From Mytilisepta virgata (lineage: Eukaryota; Mollusca; Bivalvia; Mytilida; Mytilidae), in contig CM051521.1 of assembly GCA_028015205.1 (NCBI GenBank), forward strand, positions 66,014,314 to 66,078,313: a DNA stretch of 64,000 nt. Direction: 5' to 3'. The translations under genes were made by a program, and so were the position numbers. Under the pieces are notes generated by a model, which ran no database searches, was not told where the DNA came from, and worked only from the letters and a program-made list of their open reading frames with translations. Shown in pieces: positions 53,661 to 64,000 of this stretch. Position 1 is the first letter of the stretch, and the number at the start of each line of letters is the position of its first letter.

Positions 53661-53699
53661 TCGTAGAAACTTGCTTTGAAAAGGTACACAACAAATTTT

Positions 53700-54430
53700 G
53701 TAAATATACACTCGTCTGGGTCTTATGAAAAACGTTAGTAATTTTGGGTCTAGATCAGAATTGGGTAGATATCCAGTCGATTGTTTCATTGAAACCCAAT
53801 TATTACATTATGACGATCGACTTCGCTGCGATGATATATCAGATTTACTGAAAGAATTTTACTCCTTATCAACGTCGCCTCATAGCAAGGCTTATTTGCA
53901 TGCTATATACTTATGTTAATCATTTGAGAAAAGACAGTAATATCAATAATAGATGTGAAAATATGGATATAAATAAACCTAGAAAACAAATAAAATCTTT
54001 ATATAAATGCTGTCTTGAAGACACCAGGTCCTATCGAAAATTTCAAATATAGATACTAATAGTAAACTTGAAATCTTTAAAACTATAAAGAAATCTGAAT
54101 TCAAGTCGGAGTATTATTTGAACTTCCCTGATTCCATATATATTTATATGTAAATTTAGGACTAGTGATCATTCTCTAGCTATAGAAACTGGTAGATACA
54201 AAAATATTCCTAGAAATCTAAGATTATGCAACATTTGTAATATCATCGATGTTGAAATCCATTTCTTTCTTAAATGTAAAATAAATGACAATATTCGTTC
54301 GAAATTTCTGGAAACTTTTCACTTAGAAAATTATGATGCGTCCAATAACAAACTTATATATTTCATTAATGTATTAATTGAATCCGAATTCGATTCAACA
54401 AGTGAAATATTTAAGCTCCTTCATTAAACA
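53700..54430 (+). pseudogene. Second LINE C-terminal fragment
   Basis: SNFGSRSELGRYPVDCFIET and later FRTSDHSLAIETGRYKNIP, CNICNIIDVEIHFFLKCK and a C-terminal helix ending EIFKLLH. It repeats the zinc-knuckle region of the same LINE type as the fragment at 46345, so it is a separate copy. Several shifts and stops. Confidence 0.7.
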
Positions 54431-55396
54431 GTCGTTATAGAACTGAGGCCAAGGGCAGCCTGATTGTTGTTCGTCTTATGTTAATTTTATGTTTGAACAT
54501 TGTATTTGGTATATATTTTGTTATCATGTTGTAGCCTTTGACCCCGTGAGGGCGTAACTTATGCTAATCAAATATTGGATATGGGATTGAATAAACCCCC
54601 TAGTTAATCATCTTATTTACAGTTTCGTTGACGGTTTAGCATGACTATTTCTTATGTATAAAATCGAAGAAAAATAAACTTATTTATAGTCTATCTCAAT
54701 GCTACTAATTATACCGAAGATGAATTAAGTTATTAATAAACTACTATAACTTCTAATTATTGAAAGATGTTTGAGACTCCCTTCAAATTTTATTAAAAAT
54801 GTCAGAAAAGCAATGACAAAGGCGAGAATACTTACAGGCACCTATACTTTACAGAGCCAGCCACCAATCGAAATTTACTGTTTATATATTTTATTGTTTG
54901 TGTTTGTTGTCAAGTGCCTTCAATTCCTCGGGGTATAAATGTGCATTTGATTAATAAAGAATTTAATCAAGCAGAAGTAGATCCAGCTGTCCTATATGTA
55001 AACTTGATATATTATATGAAGACTTGATACACAACATAACTAACTGATATAAAGGAAAACTCACTACTATCAAATTAAAGAATATGTTATAAGAAAATAG
55101 GAAATGAGAAGTGGAAAAAATGTTTCAGTAACAAACAAATTATTACACAGTTTATAACGGACTGCCAATATCTCGACAGGAAAAATATTCTTCCAGATGA
55201 TACTGAGGAATTTAGTTAGGACAATTGAATCTATGTCTAAAGACTATTGACATTTGATACATATGAAGAGGCTGTACATTGCCAGTATGCTGAGGACAAT
55301 CTGTGTGTGATCAGTCGATCATTAAAACTGAACAATTTTATATTTTAATTGTAGCATTTTTCATGGACATTTTATAATTTTTACTAAACGCTATTT
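54431..55396. other. LINE 3' flank and AT-rich DNA
   Basis: Contains TTTGACCCCGTGAGGGCGTA and TTAATAAAGAATTTAATC, possible LINE 3'-end text. Otherwise nothing is recognised. Confidence 0.4.
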
Positions 55397-55397
55397 A

Positions 55398-56056
55398 TTA
55401 AGTCTCCCAGACGAAGTGGGAGACTTATAGATTTTGATTTGCGAGTTTTATCGAACATTTTTTTTCTTCCCCTCCGATTTTGTTTGTTCGAGTTCTCAAT
55501 AACCGTCAGAGATATGGATATGAGATTTTCCAAGATGAAAGATCAATGTTTCTAGATGTGCCTAATAATATTCATTTTTTTATGGGGGTCACTAAGACGT
55601 ATAATGAGGAATTCAAAGAGGCTAGGGGTTTACTATAGGACCCTATGGAGAATTTTATTTTTATCGGAAACTCTACGAGCGTGACCAATAACTATCTCAT
55701 ATCATATATCTTATTATACACAGTGGCAACACCTATTAAATAACATATACGTCGTTCCCCTAAGGGGGTCATCCCCATCACCCAAAGTTGATAATTTTGA
55801 AAAAACTCATATGCAATTATAATCCATAGCTTTAAATCATATATTTTATTATTCTCCGTAACAAGACTCATTAAATGACATGTACCTCATTCTTTCAGTA
55901 GGACTGTCCTCACCCCCATAAATCAACAATGTCCAATTATCTCATAGACAGTTAAAATCTCCACCCCTAAACCATATATTTTCTTGTTCCACCAAATGAC
56001 ACATACCTCGCTTCCACAGGGGGTTATCACTACTCCCATCAAATCAATAATGTTCT
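55398..56056. repeat. Right arm of the ~655-bp inverted repeat
   Basis: Begins at a small hairpin AAGTCTCCCAGACGAAGTGG-GAGACTT and runs as the inverse of 45633-46290 to AATCAATAATGTTC. It has only about two of the ~140-bp units present as five to six in the other arm. Confidence 0.85.
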
Positions 56057-56059
56057 GCT

Positions 56060-56610
56060 AGTCATGCAAGAAAAGATATTTACCAGATGGGATTGAAAGC
56101 TGTTTATTAAGTAAAATCTAGTATAAAAACTGACTTGCATATTTTTACCATACTATCAAACCTGTGGGGTGATATGTCTATTAAGAACAATAACCACGAG
56201 TATAAAATTTTACAAACATAAGATAAATTTGACTGCCAAAATTAAATATAAAGTTTTGTAAATTTATATTGGGGGTTGATAAAAATGCTTCAAACCAAGC
56301 CGTTTTGGGAGAACTAGGGAGATATCCTATGTCTATAGACATTATTATGAATTTATTGAAATATTTTAAGAGTAAACGATATGGAAGAGGATAGCCTTCT
56401 GAAACAAGCATTGCTTGGGAGCAAGATCTCATATCAATCTGGTAATACATCTTGGTATGCAAATTTAAAAATTATTTTCACAAAACTAGAAATTAATGAA
56501 AATGATATAAATTTATCTGACATCAAAAATAAATTAAGGTCATTCTTTGTTTACTTTTGGAGATGTAAAATACAAAAAAGCTCTAAAAGAGTACCTTAGA
56601 TATTTGGAAT
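56060..56610 (+). pseudogene. LINE ORF2 C-terminal fragment (same family)
   Basis: Across three shifts it reads FILGV/GVDKNASNQAV, LGELGRYPMSIDIIMNLLKY, then DSLLKQALLGSK and LSDIKNKLRS. The ELGRYP motif is shared with 53700-54430. It ends where another LINE begins at about 56630. Confidence 0.7.
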
Positions 56611-56629
56611 AAAGTTGACGATTCTATAC

Positions 56630-58763
56630 AGTCAGCTATGGATTATGTAAGTTTTGATAATATTATCGTAACAGGTGATTTTAACGACAATCAATATGTT
56701 TTAAATTCAAAATCGAAAAACATTTGTACTAAATATAGTCTACATCAACATGTTGAAGATCCAACAAATTTCACTGAGCATTCATCATCCTCAGTTGATT
56801 TAATCATTACTGATAACCCTACTTTTGTGCAATATGTTAGTGTTGGTCCCCCTCTTCTTGACCAGATACGTTATCACTGCCCTATGGTTTCATTAACTCT
56901 CCAAAACCTGCACGCAATTTTTTTAAGCGAAAAATTTGGATTTACGATCAGGGAGACTATGATAGATATAGAAGTGTATTGGCAGATATTGACTGGGGTG
57001 ACATTTTACTTCAGATAACATTGATTCCATTGTTCACCGTATAACAACTTCTATTCTTCATATAGATATAGCTATTCCACATAGAATATATAGTAACAAT
57101 AAGAAAATCCGATCCACAATGGTTGACCAATGACATTAGAAAATTGATATAAAGCCAAACGCTCGGGTAGTCCCGCTGATTGGAGTAAATTTAGAAAAGT
57201 AAGAAATTTAGTGACGTCAAAAGTAAGATCGGCCCGTGACAAATATCAAGCAGATCTTGTTAAAAAGTTAGCTAATATTAATAGGTCATCTCGATCTTGG
57301 TGGAAGATTTATAATCAGATATCTGATATTAACCCATCGTGCCCTGGAATTTTTTTTATTAATCAATGGAAATTTGGTATTAAACGATCTCGATAAGGCG
57401 AACGAGTTTAATAAGTTCTTTTCCTTACAGACTGAACTGAATACGTCATTGGCATATCTCCCACCATTAACTGAGCCTAAGCAACAAATCAATAATATTG
57501 TCTTAGACGAAAGTGAAGTGGAAGATATTCTAAAAATCTTGAATATTAATAAAGCCTCAAGGTCCTGATTTGATAAACCCGCGCCTCCTCAAGGAAGCGG
57601 CATGTCAGTTGAAGTCCCCCCTATGTAAATCGTTTAACTTATCATTATTGTTGTCTGTCTTTCCATCTGAGTGGAAGAAGGCAAATTTAACTCCAGTTTT
57701 CAAGAGTAATAACATTAGTGAAGTGAAAAACTATCGACCTATATAACTTCTTTGCATTCTTTCTAAATGCAAGGAGAGATGCATTCATAAGCATGTCAAT
57801 AATTTTCTGTTATTAAATAAGATTATTACTTCTAGTCAGTCCGGTTTTACAAAGGGCGATTCGGCTGTAAATCAGCTTGAAAGTATTGCTGATGATATTG
57901 AAAAAGCTTTAGACAGTGGTAAAGAAACAAGAGTAGTATTTTGTGACACCAGAAAGGCCTTTGATCGTATATGGCATACGTGCCTCTTATTCAAACTAAA
58001 GAAATACGGTATTTCTGGTAAACTTTTGAACTTTTAATGCGGGAGTCCCACAAGGGTCCATTCTGGAACCTAGAGATCCTTTTCATTTTATTTATAAATG
58101 ATATTGTATCTGATATTGAAGCCAGTATCAAGCTTTTTGCAGATGACACAAGTATTTACATAACTGTAGATACTCCTGAGAATGCTGCAGGAATCTTGAA
58201 CAGGGGTCTTGAAAAGATACATAATTGATCCAACTTGTGGCTGGTGAAATTTAATCCACAGAAGACTGAATCTATGGTAATTTCCAGAAAGTCAATGAAA
58301 CCAATACACCCTCCTTTAGAAATGAACGGTCCGGATCTTCAAGAAGTTAATTCTCATAAACACCTTGGTATTTACTTTTCTTCTAACGGTACATGGCATG
58401 ACCACATTGCATATATAGTCAAAAAGGCATATGAAAGAATCAATATTTTACGTAAGATGAGATTCATTTCAGATAGATTCACATTAGAGAGAATGTGTGT
58501 ATTATTCATTCATACGACCGATTCTATAGTACGGGGATGTTGTATGGCATAACCATACTCAATTACTGATTGGTAAGATAGAAAATGTTCAGATTCACCG
58601 TGTGAAGTGTTCCAAATTAGTATATGTAGGGACGAGAATTGGTCAAATTCTACATTGTAGATTACGTATGAACAGTAGTTCAGTAAACGAACATCTGTAT
58701 AATCGTAACTTGGTTGTTTCACCCAACTGTGCTTGTGGTTATGTCGAGTCAACTTCCCATTTT
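56630..58763 (+). pseudogene. CR1/Jockey-like LINE ORF2, endonuclease to RT (multiply broken)
   Basis: In order: endonuclease C-terminus (IIVTGDFNDNQ, SVDLIITDNPTFV, DQIRYHCPMV), linker (LVTSKVRSARDKYQADLVKK, SRSWWKIYNQIS), RT fingers (FPSEWKKANLTPVFKSNN, VKNYRPI), palm (SGFTKGDSAVNQL, VVFCDTRKAFDRIWH, GVPQG-like, then KLFADDTSIYI with the catalytic ADD), and thumb (SHKHLGIYFSSNGTWHDHI, YERINILRKM). At least eight shifts or stops. The ORF is cut in its Cys region (CACGYVESTSHFY) at 58763 by the next repeat. Confidence 0.85.
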
Positions 58764-59784
58764 TATACACCCGTCAAAATTTTGACGGGACGTATTATGG
58801 TATACAAATGTCCGGCGTCCGTCTATCCGTCTGTCCGTCGTAAACATGTCGCGCCCTAACTTGAGAACGACTCATCCAAATTTCACGAAACTTAACATAG
58901 TTGTTTCTTATGATGGTTAAACGATCTGTATGCTTTTTGGTGAAAATAAGATTAAAACGTTTTGAGTTACGGGACTTTGTAACTAAAACAGAATCAAAAA
59001 CGATTTATGATTATTGCTTAAAACTTTACACACTTCTTAGTTATATTAATTTAAAGATCTGTATAATTTTTGGTGATGATTCAAAATTTTATTTTGGAGT
59101 TTTGGAGTTTTTTGTAAAAAAAAAGGGGGGGTTTCACATGTCACGCCGTATCTCAAAAACCATTTATGATTATTGCTTAAAACTTTACACACTTCTTAGT
59201 TATATTAATCTAAAGATCTGTATACTTTTTGGTGATGATTCAAAATTTTATTTTAGAGTTTTTGAGTTTTTTGTAAAAAAAAAAAGGGGGGGGGGGTCAC
59301 TTGTCGCGCTGTTTCTCAAAAACGATTTATGATTATTGCTTAAAACTTTACACACTTCTTAGTTATATTAATCTGAAGATCTGTATACTTTTTCGTCATG
59401 ATTCTTTATTTTATTTTTGAGTTATAGAATTTTTATTGAGCTTTTTGGTAAAAAAGCGCTGTTTCTCAAAAACGATTTAAGATTATTGCTTAAAACTTTA
59501 CACACTTCTTAGTTATATTAATCTGAAGATCTGTATACTTTTTCGTGATGATTCTTTATTTTATTTTTGAGTTATTGAATTTTTATTGAGCTTTTTGGTG
59601 TCTTTTTTTGGTCACATTTCGCGCCGTATCTCTATTGCTTAAAAGTTTACACGTTTATGTTTTGCCGGGTTTCCATATACATCCCACCACCAGCTCCACT
59701 AAATAAAGGAGGATTCCAAAAACATTTATTATGTTTTTTCACAAGACGACGGGCGTATCATGCGCTCGTGGCGCAGCTGTTTAT
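58764..59784. mobile_element. CACCCGTC-type mollusc repeat with ~155-bp tandem modules
   Basis: Starts TATACACCCGTCAAAATTTT and GACGGGACGTATTATGGTAT, then CCGGCGTCCGTCTATCCGTC, and ends ACAAGACGACGGGCGTATCA...TGGCGCAGCTGTTTATT. CACCCGTC at the start is echoed inverted as GACGGG near both ends. Inside are about five modules with CGATTTATGATTATTGCTTA, ACTTTACACACTTCTTAGTT and GATCTGTATACTTTTTGGTG. It interrupts the LINE exactly at 58763, so it is younger. The 143-codon frame through the modules is not a gene. Confidence 0.7.
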
Positions 59785-60117
59785 TCGATTTGGACTGGTT
59801 TACGGAATATTTTGTAATCTTTCGCTTAAGTAAAGTGAAACCTGCAAGTTCTAGAAACAGTTGAGAAATTTGATTGAATCAATGAGCACATGAAGTCGCC
59901 CCAGTTTTTTTCGGGATCCGTGTTTCTCATTTGTTTTTAATTTTCAGTGTTGACTGTCTATTGTTTGTCGTCGTGTGTCTTATCCGTTCCCGAGTTTGTC
60001 TTTTGTCCTTTGATTGCCCCTGTGTTTGACTAACGCATCGGGGTTTCTACTCATCCTTTCATCAACTGGTCAATTCAATTGTTATTGTAACAACGGGTAT
60101 TTGAAAAACTGACAGCA
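59785..60117. other. Unannotated DNA
   Basis: Contains LINE-tail-like text (TTGTTTGTCGTCGTGTGTCT) but nothing decisive. Confidence 0.35.
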
Positions 60118-60317
60118 GGGCCCAGTTGTTCAAAAGTTAATCACTTTTTTCACTTTTAATTATTTCAATTGTTAAGTAATATTCCTTTGCTGAATTTTGC
60201 ATGGACACACAAAGTCATGGGATTAACCCATCAGAAAATTTTCAGTCCTCCGGCATAATCGAGGTAGCGAAAATTTTGAAATTGAAAATTGTGGTTAACT
60301 TTTGAACAACTGGGCCC
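60118..60317. mobile_element. 200-bp MITE with GGGCCCAGTTGTTCAAAAG ends
   Basis: GGGCCCAGTTGTTCAAAAGT-TAATCAC at the left is inverted as GTGGTTAACTTTTGAACAAC-TGGGCCC at the right, over about 27 bp with a single difference. The interior is non-coding. The target duplication is at most 2-3 bp and unclear. Confidence 0.85.
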
Positions 60318-62700
60318 TAGTATTCATAACATTAAAGGATATCTGACAACAAACTTTTAAAAGTGATAACTTTTTTTAATTTCTCAACCAATTTTAATGA
60401 TACTGGGCTTGTTTTTTGATGAACAGTAAATATCACATTTCTATAAAAGTTTTTTTTACAATAACAGTTGGATTGATCAGTTGATAAAAAATATGTACAT
60501 GACGGCTGGATTATGACTGTAAAAGGATGATTTTTGAAATACAAAAGGTGCTGTTGAATACAATGGAGAAAGACAATCTTAAACCATGCTATAAAAATAT
60601 CGATTCTTGTACTGTAGAAATTTAGTCTAATATGTACAGAATCGACTTGTGAAAATTGTCCAAGCTAGCTCAACCAGTGAGAATTCAAAATCTGAAAAAT
60701 CTGGTGTTCCAAATAAATGGTGATACAAGACTCATCTAGATGAGGTACAAGGATATCAGAGATGCATTTCAGATATGTCCAGATTCATTTTTCTTATAAA
60801 AATGAAGAACTGAATCAATATGTATCTTCAATGAATGACTGAAATTGAAAGCAAAATAATTACAAAATTAGACAACGTATAAAATTGTATATACAAATGT
60901 GCACATACTGTAAAGACATATTATAAAGCCAACTTCAGGAGTACTATCAATGTCAGAATACTTGCTAAAAAAAAATTTAAATGCCTACCTACCATACCTA
61001 AATTTTTGGGAAATGTTACCCGACTTCACGATGACCAATCCTCATTACGGTTAGTTTCAATGAATCCAATAACGTGCAAACGGAAATTTTTGTTTATCTT
61101 ATAATTTAAAACTTGAGTTATTATGATATAATACTGATGACCCACATTTGCTGACACCAACAGTACAAGCCTGTTATGTGACGTCATGTCATTTTCTATA
61201 CTACAGAGGGGAATTTACTGGAACTTGAAGTACTCATGTCATTATAAATTATATAAATTCGTCTTTTATATAAATAAGATTAATGGTTTTTTTTCAGTGT
61301 CCTGTAGCTAATTAATTCAACATCCAGAAACAACTAACGGTATGTTATTGTATATTAAGTCTAGGTTGAGTTTGTTTGTTTTTTTACACTAAGGTAAGAC
61401 AACATTTCCTGCATAACAAGCCCACATAAGTAAGATATAAGAAAAATAACAGTTGTTTAAATTCGATTCTTAATAAGGAAACGTTAACATGGTTAATCAC
61501 TTTTGATTGCAACTAAATACAACTGTGATATACAAAAAGTTTTTCTTTAAATGACATTTAAATAAGTAAGTATTTTATGATAACGGTAACAAGAGGCTTC
61601 ATTTATTTCGCTTTTTTCACATTAAATATGAGTACAGGCCATGATATTATAAGTTTATTATATGGCCCGTTTTTTTGGCCTACAAATACAAACATTTGAT
61701 TAATGGATTCAGAATTAGCCTATAGTTGGTAAAATATATGCTTAAAAATAACTCAATTCGGCCTGAAAATAAAAAGTTGTTTCTTCCATGCGCAGGCAAT
61801 TTCCCATTGCAAACAATCAAATTTGAGATTCTTATGAAATTGCGTCATTTTGGTGATGGTTTATTGACATATTAATGATAGAAACATGGTACTTTTCTTT
61901 ATTTTTGGCAAATTAGGTACTTTAACGTTATTTTTACAAACATACCCTTTTGTTTGGTTGCTTGCTTGGGGTTTTATTTTTGGCCAAATATGGACCAGAA
62001 CGCCCCTTGTCCTTTGGACGGCGAACAAAATTGTTGTACGGTAAGGAGCTAGGTTTCAGAATTGTACCCAATAACATGGACCATTAAAGTATATGGCCGC
62101 CAAACAGTTTAACAAAGTTAAACAGGGGTTTTGGACGTCCCTGCTATAATAAATGTTCTGCAGAATAGCTTCACAGTATCAGTCCAATAAAACACAAATA
62201 AAGTAAATTCAATGTTATACTGTAAATCCACATTCAACAAATATATGTACATGTAATATATAAATTCAACACGGAGAGTCCATGCAAAGATAAAAATACA
62301 GTATCCGTAAAGAGTCCTTAGTTTTACTTATCTGCGCAACCAGTGTGGCGTCCACACACTTCGCCTGGTATCCCAGAACTGTCCCTTACAATGTAGAAAC
62401 GTTTTTCGAATTGATTCTAATTACTTATCCAGAACATGACAATTTAAAATAGCTTAAGTAACAATACAACAAATTAACAGACATTTCTAACGAGATCCTT
62501 ATCGAACGTGTACAATCAAGAAAATTAACATTTTAACCCTTATATCTACACGACAATAAAACGGAAATCAATGTGATCCTTAAGATGTTTGAACTACATA
62601 ATTTGGCGATTAAATTTTTTGTAACGAATATTAATAATTGCTGTATAAAGTCTTATAAAATTGTAAGTGTGAATTATAAACGAGCTGACTGAAAATAAAA
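60318..62700. other. AT-rich DNA without recognised genes
   Basis: I found no exon, RNA gene or clearly delimited repeat. Frames of 60-70 codons are scattered and unconvincing. Confidence 0.5.
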
Positions 62701-62754
62701 TGAAAAATCACAAGACAATTAATGAATTTAAAGTCCAAATACACCCTTCAGAAA

Positions 62755-63930
62755 TCACAGGTGCTTGAGGACAGGACCCACCCTGCCTTGGGCTCCTCAT
62801 AGCCCCCGCCCCCCCCCAAACCAAATATAAGCGATATTGAAGTACAAAAAAACGAGGTGACTCTAGTAAGAATCGTCGAAAAATCGTCATTAGCGAACTT
62901 AACCTAGATATTCATGAGATACACAAACCCCGGGATGGGGGGGACACTTTCTATATTAAGGGTGCTAGGTATGTTCTGACAAAAGGGGGCGTTTTTTTCA
63001 CAAAACGACTGTAAAGGGGTATACTTTTTTTCTCTTTTCTACAAAGGGGTAATAACCCTTCAACAGGGTTGACCATTTTGGATATCTCCCTCCTCAGAGG
63101 GTCGTAATTGTATATTATTACATCTCGAAATTCCTATCTGGAATAGCATTATATGTCAAGAACATCTGGAAAGGAGTTATAATTTGAAGGAAACATAGAA
63201 TTTCAGTCACAATCACATTTAAAACAGAAAGTTATATGGGGAAAACAAACATGAGATAAATAGTCGAAGCAAAATCTGGATGTCAATGTGCTACATTTGT
63301 ATTGCTGGTTAAAAAGGGGTATTATTTTAGACACTGGTTGTCTGTAATGGGGTATGTAACATGGTCAATTTTTTTCTGGAAAGGGGTCGGGGTTAAGATG
63401 TGCTGGAAGAACCAACCTGGCAATTTTGACAAGGTGCCCCCCGGGACACAAAGCAACCAAACCTACTTTCACCTGACTATTTGTTCACAAATTACCTGGA
63501 AACCAAACTTTTAGCAATTTTGAGGTACAAAAGTGGAATAACTCTTGTAAGAATTGTCGAAAACTCGTCCGTCATTATCGAATTTGACCTAGATATTTAT
63601 AAGATACACTCACATACTATGCCTAGTTTCAATCTGACTTTTCATTCACAAATTATCACTGTCTGGAAACAAATTTGGGACACACGGACGGACGGACGGA
63701 GAGACAGACGGACACACATTTCTATATTCCACTTCGGCAAAGCGTAGAGGTCAGTTTGGTTGCAAATTGATTAAGCGGTTGCAAATTGATTAAGCGGTTT
63801 CGAAAAAGAAGATCTTTAAGTGAAATTTCCAATGGAGTACTTTGTGACAGTGAATTGTTTTTTGAAAACTATTTAATATGCTTTAGGACAGGACCCTGTC
63901 TTGGGCCCCTCATAGCCCCCGCACTTATTA
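62755..63930. repeat. Two related repeat segments in direct orientation
   Basis: GAGGACAGGACCC...CTTGGGC-CCTCATAGCCCC occurs at about 62769-62809 and 63873-63922. AGTAAGAATCGTCGAAAA...GACCTAGATATT-like text occurs at 62847-62925 and 63523-63606. Between them are GGACAAAAGGGG / AAAGGGGTA low-complexity modules (62975-63055, 63315-63400) and, at 63690-63712, a GGAC-rich microsatellite. No gene is supported. Confidence 0.55.
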
Positions 63931-64000
63931 GCATATAAAATATATCTATAATACTAAATTTACGAATTAGCCGAATAGGCGGCACAACGCGTGGTTCAAA

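Noticed and set aside
58901..59332. 143-codon plus-strand gene
   Set aside because: It is two copies of a ~160-bp tandem module inside the CACCCGTC-type repeat.
63690..63715. GGAC-rich run as a zinc-finger or coding repeat
   Set aside because: Short microsatellite in a known style of mollusc repeat tail (GGACGGACGGACGG); no reading frame.

Overview
The window is AT-rich animal DNA. Its spliced host gene, its repeat families (tRNA-derived SINE, DIRS, CR1/Jockey-like LINEs, hAT, Crypton) and repeats carrying terminal CTCACCTG / CAGGTGAG motifs point to a bivalve mollusc, probably mussel-like. The species is inferred from repeat style, not proven.

Host genes. On the minus strand four exons join in consistent phase into the first 143 codons of a mitochondrial alanine-glyoxylate aminotransferase 2 (AGXT2) homologue: 30810-30768, 17719-17643, 11452-11268 and 4734-4611. 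Its introns are about 13, 6.2 and 6.5 kb. The remaining exons, including the PLP-lysine region, are not seen and should lie beyond the left edge. A possible 3'-terminal exon of an unrecognised plus-strand gene lies at 195-285 with a poly(A) signal at 384. The rest is mobile or repetitive DNA.

Layout. 0.4-21.5 kb (AGXT2 introns): many copies of one bivalve repeat family with a 5' hairpin, internal 110-190 bp modules and a 3' hairpin; an hAT-like element (3145-4252); hairpin repeats (6.6-7.9 kb); a 161-bp satellite (8.9-9.75 kb); a LINE 3' end (10.0-10.9 kb); and two small elements with arrays of short motifs (16188-17010, 20948-21535). 23.3-25.3 kb: a 2-kb minisatellite with 22-bp unit. 26.2-28.1 kb: tRNA-related repeats and poly-C tracts. 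28783-30250: an element whose ends begin CACAGTG with a 5-bp duplication, as in Transib/RAG-like transposons. 30938-41496: a DIRS-type tyrosine-recombinase retrotransposon just upstream of the AGXT2 start codon, with gag, RT/RNase H, YR, internal complementary region and split inverted terminal repeats. It is broken by a 778-bp insertion in RT and by a 4.465-kb element inside its right ITR.

43.2-46.3 kb: tandem-module repeats, leading into the left arm of a ~655-bp inverted repeat whose partner is at 55.4-56.06 kb. Between the arms are LINE fragments interrupted by a 5.5-kb unit holding a three-exon Crypton-type (DUF3504) tyrosine recombinase gene. Its catalytic residues are all visible but one in-frame TGA interrupts it. 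56-64 kb: further LINE remains, a CACCCGTC-type repeat, a small MITE and simple repeats.

The most unusual object is the element at 36851-41315: roughly 50 copies of a near-palindrome centred on CGCG (TTTAACGCGTTAAA / TTTATCGCGTTAAA), spaced about 20-21 bp in four blocks, inside 44-bp terminal inverted repeats and a clean 6-bp target duplication. At least three other elements here share the plan of arrayed ~20-bp-spaced motifs near their ends.
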